Source of the DNA: Cyanobium sp. NS01
GTDB taxonomy: Bacteria; Cyanobacteriota; Cyanobacteriia; PCC-6307; Cyanobiaceae
DNA: 64,000 nucleotides
Assembly: GCF_014280235.1 (NCBI RefSeq)
Contig: NZ_CP047940.1
Location: 248,001-312,000 of the forward strand
Direction of reading: 5' to 3'
Under the pieces are notes generated by a model. It was given only the letters and a program-made list of their open reading frames with translations. It had not been told where the DNA came from and made no database searches. Both the position numbers and the translations under genes were made by a program. How positions within the stretch are numbered: position 1 is the first letter of the stretch; each line of letters begins with the position of its first letter. Shown here piece after piece: positions 9,152-19,472 of the stretch.

Positions 9152-11566
9152 ATGAGCGCCTTCCTGGCCGGCCTCAACGACGCCCAGCGCAAGGCGGTGG
9201 ATCACCACACCGGCCCCCTGCTGGTGGTGGCGGGGGCGGGCAGCGGCAAGACCCGGGCGCTCACCCACCGCATCGCCCACCTGATCGGCCACCACGGCGC
9301 CGATCCGGCGGAGCTGCTGGCGGTGACCTTCACCAACAAGGCGGCCCGGGAGATGAAGGAGCGGCTGGAGCTGCTGCTGGCCCAGAAGCTGGCCCAGAGC
9401 CAGTTCGGCCAGCCCTGGAGCACCCTGCCGCCCCAGGAGCAGCGCCAGCTGCGCAGCCGCATCTACCGCGAGGTGATCAAGGATCTCTGGATCGGCACCT
9501 TCCACGCCCTGTTTGCGCGGCTGCTGCGCTTCGACATCGACAAGTTCCGCGATCCCGAGGGGCTCAGCTGGACCCGCCAGTTCTCGATCTACGACGAGGG
9601 CGACGCCCAGAGCCTGGTGAAGGAGATCGTGACCCAGGAGCTGGGCCTCGACCCCAAACGCTTCGAACCCAAGAAGGTGCGCTGGGCGATCAGCAACGCC
9701 AAGAACCAGGGCTGGCTGCCGGAGCAGCTGGAGGCCGATGCCGGCGGCCAGCGGGGCAAGCTGATGGCCGAGACCTACCGCCGCTACCGCCGCGCCCTGG
9801 CCGCCAATAACGCGCTCGACTTCGACGATCTGCTGCTGCTGCCGGTGCAGCTGCTCAGCCAGAACGAGCAGGTGCGCCACTACTGGCACCGCCGCTTCCG
9901 CCACGTGCTGGTGGATGAATACCAGGACACCAACCGCACCCAGTACGACCTGATCAAGCTGCTGGTGACCGACGGCCAGGACCCGGACACCTACGCCAAC
10001 TGGCAGGGCCGTTCGGTGTTCGTGGTGGGCGACGCCGACCAGAGCATCTACAGCTTCCGTGCCGCCGACTTCACGATCCTGATGGGCTTTCAGGACGACT
10101 TCGGTGATGGCGCCGCCGATGAGGCCACCCGCACGATGGTGAAGCTGGAGGAGAACTACCGCTCCACCGCCACGATCCTGGCGGCCGCCAACGCCCTGAT
10201 CGCCCACAACACCGAGCGCATCGACAAGGTGCTGCGCCCCACCCGCGGCGAGGGCGAGCCGATCCACCTCACCCGCTGCGACGACGAGATCGCCGAGGCC
10301 GAGGCAGTGGTGCAGCGCATGCGCCTGCTCGATGCCGCCCACGACGAGCTGCGCTGGGGTGACATGGCCGTGCTCTACCGCACCAACGCCCAGAGCCGGG
10401 CGATGGAGGAATCGCTGGTGCGCTGGGGCATCCCCTACATCGTGGTGGGGGGGCTGCGCTTCTACGACCGGCGCGAGATCAAGGACATGCTCGCCTACCT
10501 GAAGCTGCTGGTGAATCCGGCCGACACCGTGAGCCTGCTGCGGGTGCTCAACACCCCCAAGCGCGGCATCGGCAAGACCACGATCGAGCGTCTCACCGAC
10601 GCCTCCAACCAGCTGGGCATCCCCCTCTGGGAGGTGGTGAGCGACGCCGAGGCGGTGCGCTCCCTGGGGGGGCGCTCCGCCCGGGGGCTGCTGCAGTTCC
10701 GCGAACTGATCAGCGACCTGCAGACCCGCAGCCAGGACGCGGCCCCCTCGGAGCTGGTGCAGCGGGTGATGGAGCAGAGCGGCTACCTGGCCGAGCTGAT
10801 CACCGAGGGCACCGATGAGGCGGAAGACCGGCGCCGCAACCTCAACGAGCTGGTCAACGCCGCCCTGCAGTACCAGGAGGAGAACGAGGAGGGCTCGCTC
10901 GAGGATTTCCTGGCCTCAGCGGCCCTGGCCAGTGACGCCGACAGCAAGGACACCCAGCAGGACCGGGTGACGCTGATGACCCTGCACGCCAGCAAGGGGC
11001 TGGAGTTCCCGGTGGTGTTCCTGGTGGGGATGGAGCAGGGGCTGTTCCCCAGCTACCGCTCCCTGGAGGATCCCTCGGCCATGGAGGAGGAGCGCCGCCT
11101 CTGCTACGTGGGCCTCACCCGCGCCAAGGAGCGGCTGTTCCTCTCCCATGCCAGCGAGCGGCGCCTCTGGGGCGGCATGCGTGAGCCGGCGGTGCCGTCG
11201 GTGTTCCTGGCCGAGCTGCCCGAGGAGCTGGTGCAGGGCGACATCCCCCGCAGCGGCGGCGCCGCCATCCGCCGTGAACAGCGGCTGGATCGCCTCACCC
11301 GGGTGGATCGCCAGGAGAGCCGCCAGGTGGCGGCCGGCGGCGCCGGCGGGGTGCCGGCCAACGCCGTGCGCCGCCGCGGGTCCGCGGTTGGCGGCGGTGG
11401 CGGCAAAACCTGGGCGGTGGGGGATCGGCTGCGCCACAGCTCCTTCGGGGAGGGGCACGTGACCCACCTCTTCGGCAGCGGCGAGAAGATCTCGATCGCC
11501 GTGAAATTTGACGGCATGGGCCCCAAGATCCTCGATCCGCGCCTGGCGCCGATCGAGCCGCTCTGA
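9152..11566 (+). CDS. pcrA: UvrD/PcrA-type DNA helicase
   Basis: An 804-residue superfamily 1A 3'-5' helicase for repair and replication restart. Motif order is complete: Q motif LNDAQRKAV, Walker A AGAGSGKTRALTHR, motif Ia AVTFTNKAAREMKERL, Walker B VDEYQDTN, motif III VGDADQSIYSFRAA, motif IV LEENYRS, motif [21 protein letters not shown] and motif VI YVGLTRAKERLFLSH. The C-terminal ~80 residues ([19 protein letters not shown]) form the Tudor-like tail of PcrA-type enzymes. It is preceded by a Gly-rich linker. A decayed copy of the last ~185 codons lies at 21977-22396. Confidence 0.93.
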   Translation: MSAFLAGLNDAQRKAVDHHTGPLLVVAGAGSGKTRALTHRIAHLIGHHGADPAELLAVTFTNKAAREMKERLELLLAQKLAQSQFGQPWSTLPPQEQRQLRSRIYREVIKDLWIGTFHALFARLLRFDIDKFRDPEGLSWTRQFSIYDEGDAQSLVKEIVTQELGLDPKRFEPKKVRWAISNAKNQGWLPEQLEADAGGQRGKLMAETYRRYRRALAANNALDFDDLLLLPVQLLSQNEQVRHYWHRRFRHVLVDEYQDTNRTQYDLIKLLVTDGQDPDTYANWQGRSVFVVGDADQSIYSFRAADFTILMGFQDDFGDGAADEATRTMVKLEENYRSTATILAAANALIAHNTERIDKVLRPTRGEGEPIHLTRCDDEIAEAEAVVQRMRLLDAAHDELRWGDMAVLYRTNAQSRAMEESLVRWGIPYIVVGGLRFYDRREIKDMLAYLKLLVNPADTVSLLRVLNTPKRGIGKTTIERLTDASNQLGIPLWEVVSDAEAVRSLGGRSARGLLQFRELISDLQTRSQDAAPSELVQRVMEQSGYLAELITEGTDEAEDRRRNLNELVNAALQYQEENEEGSLEDFLASAALASDADSKDTQQDRVTLMTLHASKGLEFPVVFLVGMEQGLFPSYRSLEDPSAMEEERRLCYVGLTRAKERLFLSHASERRLWGGMREPAVPSVFLAELPEELVQGDIPRSGGAAIRREQRLDRLTRVDRQESRQVAAGGAGGVPANAVRRRGSAVGGGGGKTWAVGDRLRHSSFGEGHVTHLFGSGEKISIAVKFDGMGPKILDPRLAPIEPL

Positions 11567-11575
11567 GCCGAAACC

Positions 11576-12829
11576 TTGGACGTTCCCGGCATTCCCGCGG
11601 TGCTCTCGGCCGCCCTGGCCGCGGTGGCGCGGCAGGGAGAGGCCTCCGGGCAGCGGCTGGCGCTGGTGGGGGGCGCCGTGCGCGATCTGCTGCTGCACCG
11701 GGTGCACAACGACCCCTGGCGCGGCGTGCCCGACCTGGATCTGGTGGCGGATGGCTCCGCCAGCGCCCTGGTGCGGCGGCTGCAGGCGGCCCTGCCGCCG
11801 GGGGCCCTGCGGGGGGCCCAGGAGCACGGGGCCTTCGGCACGGTGGAGCTGGAACTACAGCTCGAGGGGCAGACGGTGCTGCTGGATGTGGCCACAGCCC
11901 GCCGCGAGACCTACCCGCAGCCGGGCGAGAACCCGAAGGTGGTGCCGGGCCGGCTCGCCGACGACCTGGCCCGCCGCGACTTCACGATCAATGCCATCGC
12001 CCTGGATCTGGCAAGCGGCGAGCTTCTCGACCCCCATGGCGGCCAGGCCGACCTGCAGCGGCGGCAGCTGCGGCTGCTGCACCCCCACAGCCTGCGGGAC
12101 GACCCCAGCCGGCTGGTGCGCGGCGCCCGCTATGGGGCCCGGCTGGGGTTCCAGCTGGAGGCGGGCAGCCGGGAGCAGGCCCGGCGCACCGTGGCGGCCT
12201 GGCCCTGGGCCTGGCATTCCGGCGAGCGGCCGGGCCAGGCACCAGCCGCCCTCGGCACCCGGCTGCGCATGGAGCTGGAGCTGCTGCTGCGGCGCGAACC
12301 CTGGCCCCAGGCCCTGGCGCTGCTGCAGAACTGGGGTGGTCTGGCCCTGCTGGATGCCCAGCTGCAGGCCGATCACCACTGGCACCGCCGCCTGCGCTGG
12401 GCCCAGCGGGCCGGCCTGCCGCTGCTGGTGGCCCTGGTGGCCGGTGCCGCCGACCCCCTCGCCCTGGCCGAGCGGCTGCAGCTGCCCCACCGCCAGCACC
12501 GCCTGCTGGCCCAGTGGCTGGAGCTGCGGGCCGCCCTGGCGGCGCTGGGCGGCGAGGCGGCGCTGGGCGGCGAGGCGGCGCCGCGCTCGGTGGTGTCCTG
12601 GTGTGCCGTGCTGGAGACCCCCGGGATCGCCCCCGAGGCCGTGGCGCTGGCGTTGGTCACGGGCAGCGGCGCTCGCCGGCCACTGCTGCGCTGGTGGCTG
12701 CGCTGGCGGGATCTCCAATCGCCGCTGGGGGCCAGGGAACTGATCGCCCAGGGGCAGGCGCCGGGGCCTGGGCTGGGGGAGCGGCTGCGACAGCTGCGAG
12801 CCGAGCGACTGGAGCAGGAGAGACTGTAG
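11576..12829 (+). CDS. cca: CCA tRNA nucleotidyltransferase family protein
   Basis: 417 residues, class II nucleotidyltransferase fold. LALVGGAVRDLLL is the GG-R/D motif A; DLDLVADGS supplies the two metal-binding Asp; RRDFTINAIALDL and DDPSRLVRGARYGARLGF are motifs B-C. It acts on the 3' end of tRNA. Cyanobacteria can divide CC- and A-addition between two such enzymes, and the sequence does not tell me which this is. TTG start at 11576, nine bases after pcrA. A perfect tandem 15-bp duplication lies near 12540-12572 (AALGGE twice), a harmless slippage product. Confidence 0.85.
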   Translation: MDVPGIPAVLSAALAAVARQGEASGQRLALVGGAVRDLLLHRVHNDPWRGVPDLDLVADGSASALVRRLQAALPPGALRGAQEHGAFGTVELELQLEGQTVLLDVATARRETYPQPGENPKVVPGRLADDLARRDFTINAIALDLASGELLDPHGGQADLQRRQLRLLHPHSLRDDPSRLVRGARYGARLGFQLEAGSREQARRTVAAWPWAWHSGERPGQAPAALGTRLRMELELLLRREPWPQALALLQNWGGLALLDAQLQADHHWHRRLRWAQRAGLPLLVALVAGAADPLALAERLQLPHRQHRLLAQWLELRAALAALGGEAALGGEAAPRSVVSWCAVLETPGIAPEAVALALVTGSGARRPLLRWWLRWRDLQSPLGARELIAQGQAPGPGLGERLRQLRAERLEQERL

Positions 12830-13011
12830 GACTTGAGTTGCGGGTCTGGGATGCACCCTTGGGAGTGCATGTGATCGGGAACACACAAGTTGCTCACCCG
12901 GACAGCGGCTCTGCACGGGGTGGGAATTATCATCTCCATCCGCCTCCAACAGATTGGCTGGAGCGCTCTTCTTTCATTCCAAGTTAGTCATCCACAGTCG
13001 AAGCTCGTTGC

Positions 13012-14183
13012 ATGGATGAAGGACAGCAGAGCGTCCTGAAGCCCAGAACGCCAAACGAAGTGTTCTGGGTGTTCCTCAAACTCGGCCTCACCTCATTTGG
13101 CGGGCCGATTGCCCATCTGGGCTATTTCAGAGCCGAGCTTGTGTAACGGCGGCGCTGGCTGGGTGAGGAACAGTTCGGCCAACTCCTGGCGATCTGTCAG
13201 TTTTTGCCAGGTCCGGCCAGCAGCCAGCTGGGCTTCAGTCTTGGCTTGCTGCGAGCCGGCTGGCTCGGGGCGCTGGCCGCCTTTGTGGCCTTCACCTTGC
13301 CTTCGGCGCTGGCACTGGTGGGGCTGGCGACGGTGCTGCCAAGGCTGTCGGGCTCAGTGGGTGTGGCTGAGATTCACGGCCTCAGACTGGTGGCCTGTGC
13401 CGTGGTGGCCGACGCCGTTCAGGGCATGGCCCGCAAGCTCTGCCCCGATGCGGCCAGACGAACCATCGCCATCCTGGCTGCGGCCACGCTGCTGCTGGCG
13501 GGAGCGGCCTGGGTCCAACTCGTCGTGGTCGGGCTGGCCGCGATGGCGGGAGCTGTGCTGCTCAGCACCAGCACCCCCAGAGACGCCGTTGCCCTTGCGG
13601 TGCCGTACGGAAGCCGCAGCGGCGGCCTGCTCCTGCTGGCCACGGCCAGCGACCGATGGCCCACCGTGGCGGAAGCTTTTTATCGGGCCGGAGCCCTAGT
13701 GTTTGGAGGGGCCACGTCGTGCTGCCCTTGCTGGAAGAGTCCGTGGTGGCTACAGGCTGGGTGACACCTGAGCAGTTCCTGGCTGGGTATGGAGCGGCTC
13801 AGGCCATGCGCGGACCGATGTTTGCCTTTTTGGCCTATCTGGGCGCTGTGATGGCGGAAGGCAGCAGTCCGGTTGTCACGGCAGCTGTGGCGCTTGTGTT
13901 CATCTTCCTGCCTGGCTTCCTGCTGGTCGCCGGCCTGCTTCCCTTCTGGCATGCCGTATCGCACAGCGCCTCGGTGGCCAGGGCCATCGCGGGCGTGAAC
14001 GCAGCCGTGGTGGGCCTGCTGGGTGCTGCACTCTATAACCCAGTGCTGATTTCAGGAATTCAGGGCGCAGGGGATCTGGCCATTGCTCTGGTTGCTTTTG
14101 GACTACTTGCTGTATGGCGAGTATCACCACTTATACTTGTACTGTGGTGCCTTCTTGCCAGGGCCGTGCCGCTATTCCCTTAG
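13012..14183 (+). pseudogene. chrA: chromate transporter, nonsense and frameshift
   Basis: Two-domain CHR-family membrane protein that would export chromate. The first half opens VFWVFLKLGLTSFGGPIAHL as in ChrA. It is stopped by TAA at 13144, where the family has an Arg-rich ERRRWL. Reading resumes in the same frame through EEQFGQLLAICQFLPGPASS. At the second-domain motif the gene has GTG TTT GGA GGG GCC instead of the family FGGGHVVLPLL, so one G is missing from the run at 13708-13711. Restoring it joins the frame to LLEESVVATGWVTPEQFLAG and onward. The 3' end abuts IS5 DNA at 14184, and the last residues may be IS-derived. Confidence 0.85.
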
Positions 14184-14831
14184 GGAAGCTCTGAGCAACA
14201 AGGGCTTGAGCGGCTCCCGAGATCAGGCATCCCCGGATTGCTCCCGTGGATGGGCTCAGGGAGTGATCTGTGCCCGATCAAGGTGATCTTATGCCCCTTT
14301 TTCGCTGCCTTGCACCCGTGAATGGCCTCATTCGGCCACACCACGCCCCTGATCACGGTGTTGCAAGCAACTGACGACGCGCCAGGAACAGATTCGTCAG
14401 TGCTGCCAGCACGTTCACCTTGCAGCGGTTTTTCACCATTCCCCGCAGCCTGGCCTTTTGAAAGCCGAATTGCTGTTTGATCACGCGAAATGGATGCTCA
14501 CCTTTGGCACGGATGTGGGCCTTGGCTGTCTCCACCAGATCCTGCAGCTTCCCGTCTGGTGTATCGGGCCGTGCTCGGCGCTTGCCGGGACGCGTGGCCA
14601 CCTGAAACTCCGCTGACCTGCCTGCCATCTCCGGCCTCTTCGCGATTCCCTGGTATCCAGCGTCGGCGTAGACCACCTCCTCCTCCCCGTGCAGCAGCTC
14701 AGCTGCTGGGGTGAGGTCATGCGCGTTGGCGGCAGTGGTACCCACTGAGTGGATCAGGCCGGAGTCCTTGTCCACACCCGCTTGGATCGCCCCATCGCCA
14801 CCATGAGTGGACTTGGAATCCCGCCGCGCAT
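14184..14831 (-). mobile_element. IS5-family element, 5'-truncated remnant
   Basis: Holds the C-terminal ~140 codons of an IS5-family DDE transposase on the minus strand (14353-14775): VDKDSGLIHSVGTTAANAHD, then EEVVYADAGYQGIAKR with the second catalytic Asp, and HPFRVIKQQFGFQKARLRG with the catalytic-Glu region. The outer end, GGAAGCTCTGAG at 14184, is shared with a second remnant at 33970-34232 and is therefore a true IS terminus. The N-terminal part is lost at about 14831, where the istA fragment begins. Confidence 0.8.
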
Positions 14832-16013
14832 CTGAAGCGTGTCGTCATCACCTTGCGGGGAGAGCCGTTCCCGCACCTGCTGTTCCACTACCGCCTGGCC
14901 TGGAGCGGTTGGTCCTACGGCCAGCTGATCCACGGCGGTGAGAGCTTTGTCGCCCTCTCAGAAGGACTGCAGAACGCCCTGGCGGCCTGTGGTGGCGTCA
15001 CCCGAGAACTGCGCACCGATCGCCTCTCGGCCGCCAGCCGCAACCGTGACGGCAGCTATGCCCTCGACATCACGCCTCGCTACCAGGCCCTCTGCGCCCA
15101 TTACGGGCTCTCCCCCAGCCGGAACAACCGGGGGGTGGCCCATGAGAACGGCATCGTCGAGGGCCCGCACGGCCATGTGAAACGGCGACTGGAGCAGAAG
15201 CTGCTGCTGCGTGGCAGCTGTGATTTCGACGAGCCCGCCGAGTACGGCGAGCTGCTCGCTGAGGTGTTCAGTGCCCTCAATGCCCCGCGCCAGCGGCGTT
15301 ACGAGCAGGAGCTTGAGCACTTGATGGCTTTGCCGACCTTCCGCTTTGCCGACTATGAGCTGCTCACGGTGCGGGTGCGGAGCACCAGCACGATCGAGGT
15401 GCGGCAGGTGATCTACTCGGTGCCGCCCACCCTGATCGGCCGCCAGGTCACGGTGCGGCTGCACCATGACCGGCTGATCGTCTATCTCGGCAGCGACTGG
15501 TTCTGCCAGCTGCCCCGTGCCTACGGCACCGGCAGCCATGGCCCGAGGGCCTGGTGCATCGATCTGGAGCACCTGATCGATGGGCTGCGCGCCAAGCCCA
15601 GGGCGCTGCTGCATTGCCGCTACCAGCGCCAGCTGTTCCCCGACCAGCACTGGTGGGACTTCTGGCAGCACCTGCTCGCCGGTGGTGACCGTGACGCGGC
15701 AGCCCGGCTGATGGTGGAGGCGCTGTATGTGGCGGTGCGGGTGGCCTCCTATGAGCTGGTGCTCGCCTTCCTGCAGCAGGCGCAGCAGCGCCAGAGCCTG
15801 TCCCTCTCGCTCCTGCAGCAGCGCTTCCGCGTGCCGCCACGCCGCAGCGCTCTGCCGGATCCCGTCATTCCCCAACACCTGCTGGCCTCCTATGACCACC
15901 TTCTCCCCGCTGCCGCGCTCGCAGGCGGTGGAAGCGGCGCTGCCGCTGCTGCTCAAACAGCTCAAGCTGGCGCGCTTCCGCAGCCACTGGCAGCCGCTTG
16001 CTCAGCAGGCTGA
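14832..16013 (+). pseudogene. istA: IS21-family transposase IstA, C-terminal part
   Basis: C-terminal ~390 codons of IstA: LKRVVITLRGEPFPHLLFHY, then AWSGWSYGQLIHGGESFVAL with the catalytic-core second Asp in LRTDRLSAA and the Glu in VAHENGIVEGPHG, followed by the Mu-transposase-like C domain. It lacks the first ~140 codons, which I find intact but scattered at 30657-30584 (minus), 26663-26699 and 28016-28327. The join is at the Lys of DFTKV-K-RVV. The frame overruns the istB start by 122 bases, perhaps because the native stop (near SYDHLLP) has mutated. Confidence 0.85.
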
Positions 16014-16387
16014 GGCCGAGGGCTGGAGCCCCGGCCAGTTCCTCTATGCCCTCTGCGAGCAGGAGGTCGACCACCGCCAGATCGCACGGCGCCAGCGGCT
16101 GCTGCGCGAGGCCCACCTGCCCTGGCAGAAGGGCCTCGATGGCTTTGATCACCAGCACCTTGAGCCCAAGCACTGGCAGGAGCTGCAGGTGCTCTCCCGC
16201 AGCCACACCTGGCTGGTGCAGGCCGAGAACCTGCTGCTGTTCGGCCCCAGCGGCGTGGGCAAGACCCACCTGGCCATCGCCATCACGATGGCGATGATCG
16301 CGCAGGACCAGCCCTGCCGCTTCTTCCCGGCCACCGCCCTGGTGCAGTTGCTGCAGAAGGCCAAAGCCAGCCTTGAACTCCCAGCCC

Positions 16388-17646
16388 CAGGGTCTATTAG
16401 AAGTCACCCTGAGGGTCGTTCTTCCGCCGGTTCCCGCCACCCCAGCAGTCTGAGCAGTCCCTTGATGTCGTGAGCCAGGGCGGCGATGCCCTCGGTGATC
16501 GACCAGATCCCATCGAGCCGCAGGGCATTGATCGCCAGGCTGCGGAGGGTGGCCAGGATCTGGACGCCGTTGTCCTCCCGGTAGCGGTGGGCGTCTTCCC
16601 TTAGCGGCACGTCGCGCACCCAGTGCCAGCTGTTCTCGATTGACCAGCGGTCTCTGACGTGCCGCAACAGGGCCATGGCTCCGGTCCGCAGACTTGAGAC
16701 GTAGTAACGGGTCTCGTCTGTCGCCTTGCCATCACGGATGCCATGGCTGCGCACGGCGATGATTGTCGCGCTGCCCGGCCACTGCTCCACCACCCACTCC
16801 GGCGCAGGCATCGCCCGCAGGGTCCAGGTGATGTCACGGCCCCGTTTCAGCTCCCGTCTGCTGGTGCGCCACGGGATTCGCCGGCCATAGGTGAGCCGGT
16901 CTCTGATCAGCCGAAACCCCTTGCGGCGGCTGTGTTTGACGGCGATCAGGAAGTCGGCGCCGCGCTGGGCGAGGTAGAGGAAAAAGGGCGGTTGGCATGC
17001 AGCGCGTCGGCCTGCACCAGCACCCCGTCGAGCTCGACGGCCTCCAGCAGCTGGCGCAGCGCCTGGATCTCGCCACTGGCATCGGTGGCGTAGGTGGTCT
17101 GGGCGATTGCCACGCCCAGCGATTGGGAGTAGAGGCTCACCTGGGCAATGAACTTCGCTGCGCCGGAGGCGGTTTCATCGATGGAGCCCCGCAGCGTCTT
17201 GCCGTCACACACCAGGGTGTCGAGCTCCTCGGCCACGCCCGTCTGGGCCGCCATCCAGTCGCGGAGCAGGGTTTCAAAGCCCGCCACATCCAGCTGGGCC
17301 AGCAGCAACCGGAAGGTCGAATCCGACGGCGACTTGCCGAAATCAGTACCCAGCAGTTCGTTGAGCGTCTGGCGATGCCGTTTGGCAAAGCGCTCCATCC
17401 CCACCAGCGAGCCCTGGCCGCTGAGGATCGCGAGGATCGCCACCAGCAGCATCCACCACTGGGGGAAGCGGATGCCACGTCGCATGCGGCAGTCCGGCAG
17501 CGCCTGGAGAAAACTGATCAGATCGCCTGCTGCAGCAGGCGTGGTGGCGGGCTCAGAGGCCAAGGGTCAAGAGCGGGTCCCGCGCACGACACCGTAGGCG
17601 GGAGGCCCCGGCCAGGGCTATTGAGACAGACTTCTAATAGGCCCTG
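16388..17646 (-). mobile_element. ISAs1-family insertion sequence, copy A
   Basis: 1259 bp with near-perfect terminal repeats, CAGGGTCTATTAGAAGT at the left and, inverted, CAGGGCCTATTAGAAGT at the right. Target duplication CTCCCAGCCC at 16378-16387 and 17647-17656. Same length as copies B (25394) and C (29325), and the encoded proteins are identical, implying recent transposition. The intact duplication shows copy A has not recombined. Confidence 0.95.
16404..17563 (-). CDS. ISAs1 transposase, two frames (copy A)
   Basis: DDE transposase encoded in two frames. The first (16946-17563) carries the two catalytic Asp in VCDGKTLRGS and VQADALHANR and ends just after RPF. The second, in the -1 frame, continues FLYLAQRGADFLIAVKHSRR and holds the catalytic Glu in RDRWSIENSWHW. 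At the junction the message reads CGC CCT TTT TCC, a C CCT TTT heptamer. A -1 slip there gives one ~390-residue protein of normal ISAs1 length. Start is a TTG at 17563. Confidence 0.8.
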
Positions 17647-18028
17647 CTCCCAGCCCTGATCCAGAAGCTGGATCGCTACAGCCTGCTGGTGATCGACGAC
17701 ATCAGCTACGTGCGGCGCAGTGAGCTGGAGACCTCGGTGCTGTTCGAGCTGATTTGCCACCGCTACGAGCGCCGCTCCTTGCTGGTGACCTCCAACCAGC
17801 CGTTCCGGGAATGGGACGAGATCTTCCCAGCGGCTCCATGACCGTGGCCGCCGTGGACCGGCTGGTGCACCACTGCCACATCGTGGGGATCAAGGGCGAG
17901 AGCTACCGGCAGAAGCAAGCGGCTGCAAGAGTTTTCAGCGATGCCGCTGACCCGCCAACGTAGTTGACGCGGACGCCCTGGCCGTCACGATCAACGGCAG
18001 CATCCACCCAACGCACCAGAAGCACGAC

Positions 18029-18215
18029 GGCGACACGAAAACTGGTCCACCGGCACGGAGATCGCCACCGGTACCGCAGCCTGATTGGCGCACCGCGACA
18101 GCCTGGTCACGATCCTGATCCCAGCTGACGTCTCAGGCCTCAGCAGGGCTCGAAACAACAGCTTCTACCGGTCAACCAGATTGACGCCAGCCATCAACTT
18201 GATTGACACGGGACA
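18029..18215 (+). repeat. IS21 right end with internal terminal-type repeats
   Basis: Region between istB and the element end. Read inward from 18215 the terminus is TGTCCCGTGTCAATCAAG, followed by CAATCTGGTTGACC, and it pairs with the left end at 30708-30754 (TATCCGGCGACAATCTGG). A second motif, GGCGACACGAAAACTGG at 18029, matches the ends of the other IS21 element at 38 kb. The bases 18216-18221 (GAGCCG) are one half of the target duplication. Confidence 0.7.
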
Positions 18216-18357
18216 GAGCCGCAAGGTGGTGGCCTGGGATCTGGCCGAGGTGGAGTCGGCTGAGATCGCGGCGGATCTGGTGCAGCGGGCCTGTCTCAAG
18301 GAGCGCTGACGTGACCCCCTTTATCGGTCCAGGGCTTATGAGAGTGGGTGGTTGTGG

Positions 18358-19200
18358 TCATGCTGCAGCTCCCTGTTGAGCTGCCTCCAGGGGCGTACGC
18401 CCCTGGAGGGCCGAGTGCGGCCTGAGTGAGTTGTACTCCCAGCGCCAACGATCGGCCAGGATCTGCGCCTCGGGGGCTGTTGTGAACAGCTCGGTGTTGA
18501 GGAACTCATCCCGGAACCGGCCGTTGAACGACTCGGCGAATCCGTTCTCCCACGGGGATCCTGGCTCGATGTAGGCCGTGCTGGTAGTGCTGCTGGCCTC
18601 GCACCAGTCCCGTAGGGCCTGGGCAATGAACTCCGGCCCGTTGTCCGATCGGATGTACGCCGGTGCTGGGTAGAGGCTGGTGAGTTCCTCCAGCACGGCC
18701 ACCACGTCCTTGGCCTTGCAGCGCCTGCCGACCCGGATCGCCAGGCAGAGGCGGCTGTGCTCATCGATCACGTTCAGGAACTTGAGCCTGCGCCCATCAG
18801 CGGTGGCGTCGAACTGGAAGTCCATGGCCCACACCTGGTGGGGATGCTCAGCCCGATGACGCCGCACCGAGCCGTCCGCGGGCCGTGCCCGCTTTCGCTT
18901 CCTGGGAGTGGGCCGCTGCAGCCCCTCCTCGCGCCAGAGCCGTTGCACCCGTTTGTGGTTCACGGTCCAGCCCTCCCGCCGCAGCAGGCGGTAGGCCATC
19001 CGGCGGCCCCAACGGATGTGGTCCGCGGCGATCTCGCGGAGACGCTGCCGGAGCTTGGCCTCCTCGATCGAGACGACCTTGCCGCCATGGCGCTGGGTGC
19101 TGCGGTGCTGGCCCACCACTCGGCAGGCCAGGCGTTCAGAGGCCCGGTAACGCTCCTGCAGGACCGTGACGGCCCTGCGGCGACGCTCCGGGCTCAGAAG
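18358..19200 (-). CDS. IS3-family transposase OrfB (copy 1)
   Basis: rve-type integrase domain. [17 protein letters not shown] carries the first catalytic Asp, [10 protein letters not shown] the second and [15 protein letters not shown] the Glu; the HTH_21 region [19 protein letters not shown] precedes. It has no start codon of its own near the family N-terminus ([11 protein letters not shown]). It is reached by a -1 shift at the GGGAAAC heptamer at the end of orfA, as is usual in IS3 elements. Apparently intact. Confidence 0.85.
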   Translation of the reverse strand, partial: LLSPERRRRAVTVLQERYRASERLACRVVGQHRSTQRHGGKVVSIEEAKLRQRLREIAADHIRWGRRMAYRLLRREGWTVNHKRVQRLWREEGLQRPTPRKRKRARPADGSVRRHRAEHPHQVWAMDFQFDATADGRRLKFLNVIDEHSRLCLAIRVGRRCKAKDVVAVLEELTSLYPAPAYIRSDNGPEFIAQALRDWCEASSTTSTAYIEPGSPWENGFAESFNGRFRDEFLNTELFTTAPEAQILADRWRWEYNSLRPHSALQGRTPLEAAQQGAAA

Positions 19201-19472
19201 TTTCCCTCGGCGAGGTCCTTGAGCATGGCCTTCTCCAACTCTGCTTCCGCCAAAAGCTTCTTGAGCCGGGCGTTCTCCTTCTCCAGCTGGGTCAGCCGTC
19301 TGGCCTCCTCGGCCTGCATGCCCCCGTACTGCTGCCTCCAGCGGTGGTAGGTCGGTTGCGTGACCTCGATGACGCGGCAGACGTCGGCGACGGTTTTTCC
19401 CTGGGCGATCAACTGCTCGGCCGTCTTGAGCTTGCGGATGATCTGCTCGGCTGTGTGCCTGGTGCGTTTCAT
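19194..19472 (-). CDS. IS3-family OrfA helix-turn-helix protein (copy 1)
   Basis: 92 residues: [23 protein letters not shown] region [20 protein letters not shown] and a leucine zipper ([20 protein letters not shown]). Binds the IS ends and multimerises. Its last codons GAG GGA AAC TTC TGA contain the X XXY YYZ heptamer GGGAAAC that feeds ribosomes into orfB. Confidence 0.88.
   Translation of the reverse strand: MKRTRHTAEQIIRKLKTAEQLIAQGKTVADVCRVIEVTQPTYHRWRQQYGGMQAEEARRLTQLEKENARLKKLLAEAELEKAMLKDLAEGNF

Larger units (their letters stand above)
15892..17963 (+). pseudogene. istB: IS21-family helper IstB, split by ISAs1
   Basis: AAA+ ATPase that helps IstA. MTTFSPLPRSQAVEAALPLL starts at 15892; Walker A is FGPSGVGKTHLAIAI. 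An ISAs1 copy sits after codons SLELPA and is flanked by the 10-bp duplication CTCCCAGCCC. Removing the insert and one duplicate rejoins SLELPALIQKLDRYSLLVID in frame, including Walker B VIDDISY. Further on, one C is missing in ATCTTCCCAGC near 17827, so EIFP no longer continues into SGSMTVAAVDRLVHHC. The gene is doubly inactivated. Confidence 0.88.

Noticed and set aside
8594-10342. 582-codon minus-strand frame across the glycosyltransferase and pcrA
   Set aside because: His/Gln/Gly-rich translation without motifs; a codon shadow of pcrA.
12540-12575. Tandem 15-bp repeat inside cca
   Set aside because: In-frame Ala/Gly/Glu slippage in a variable linker; no functional sign.
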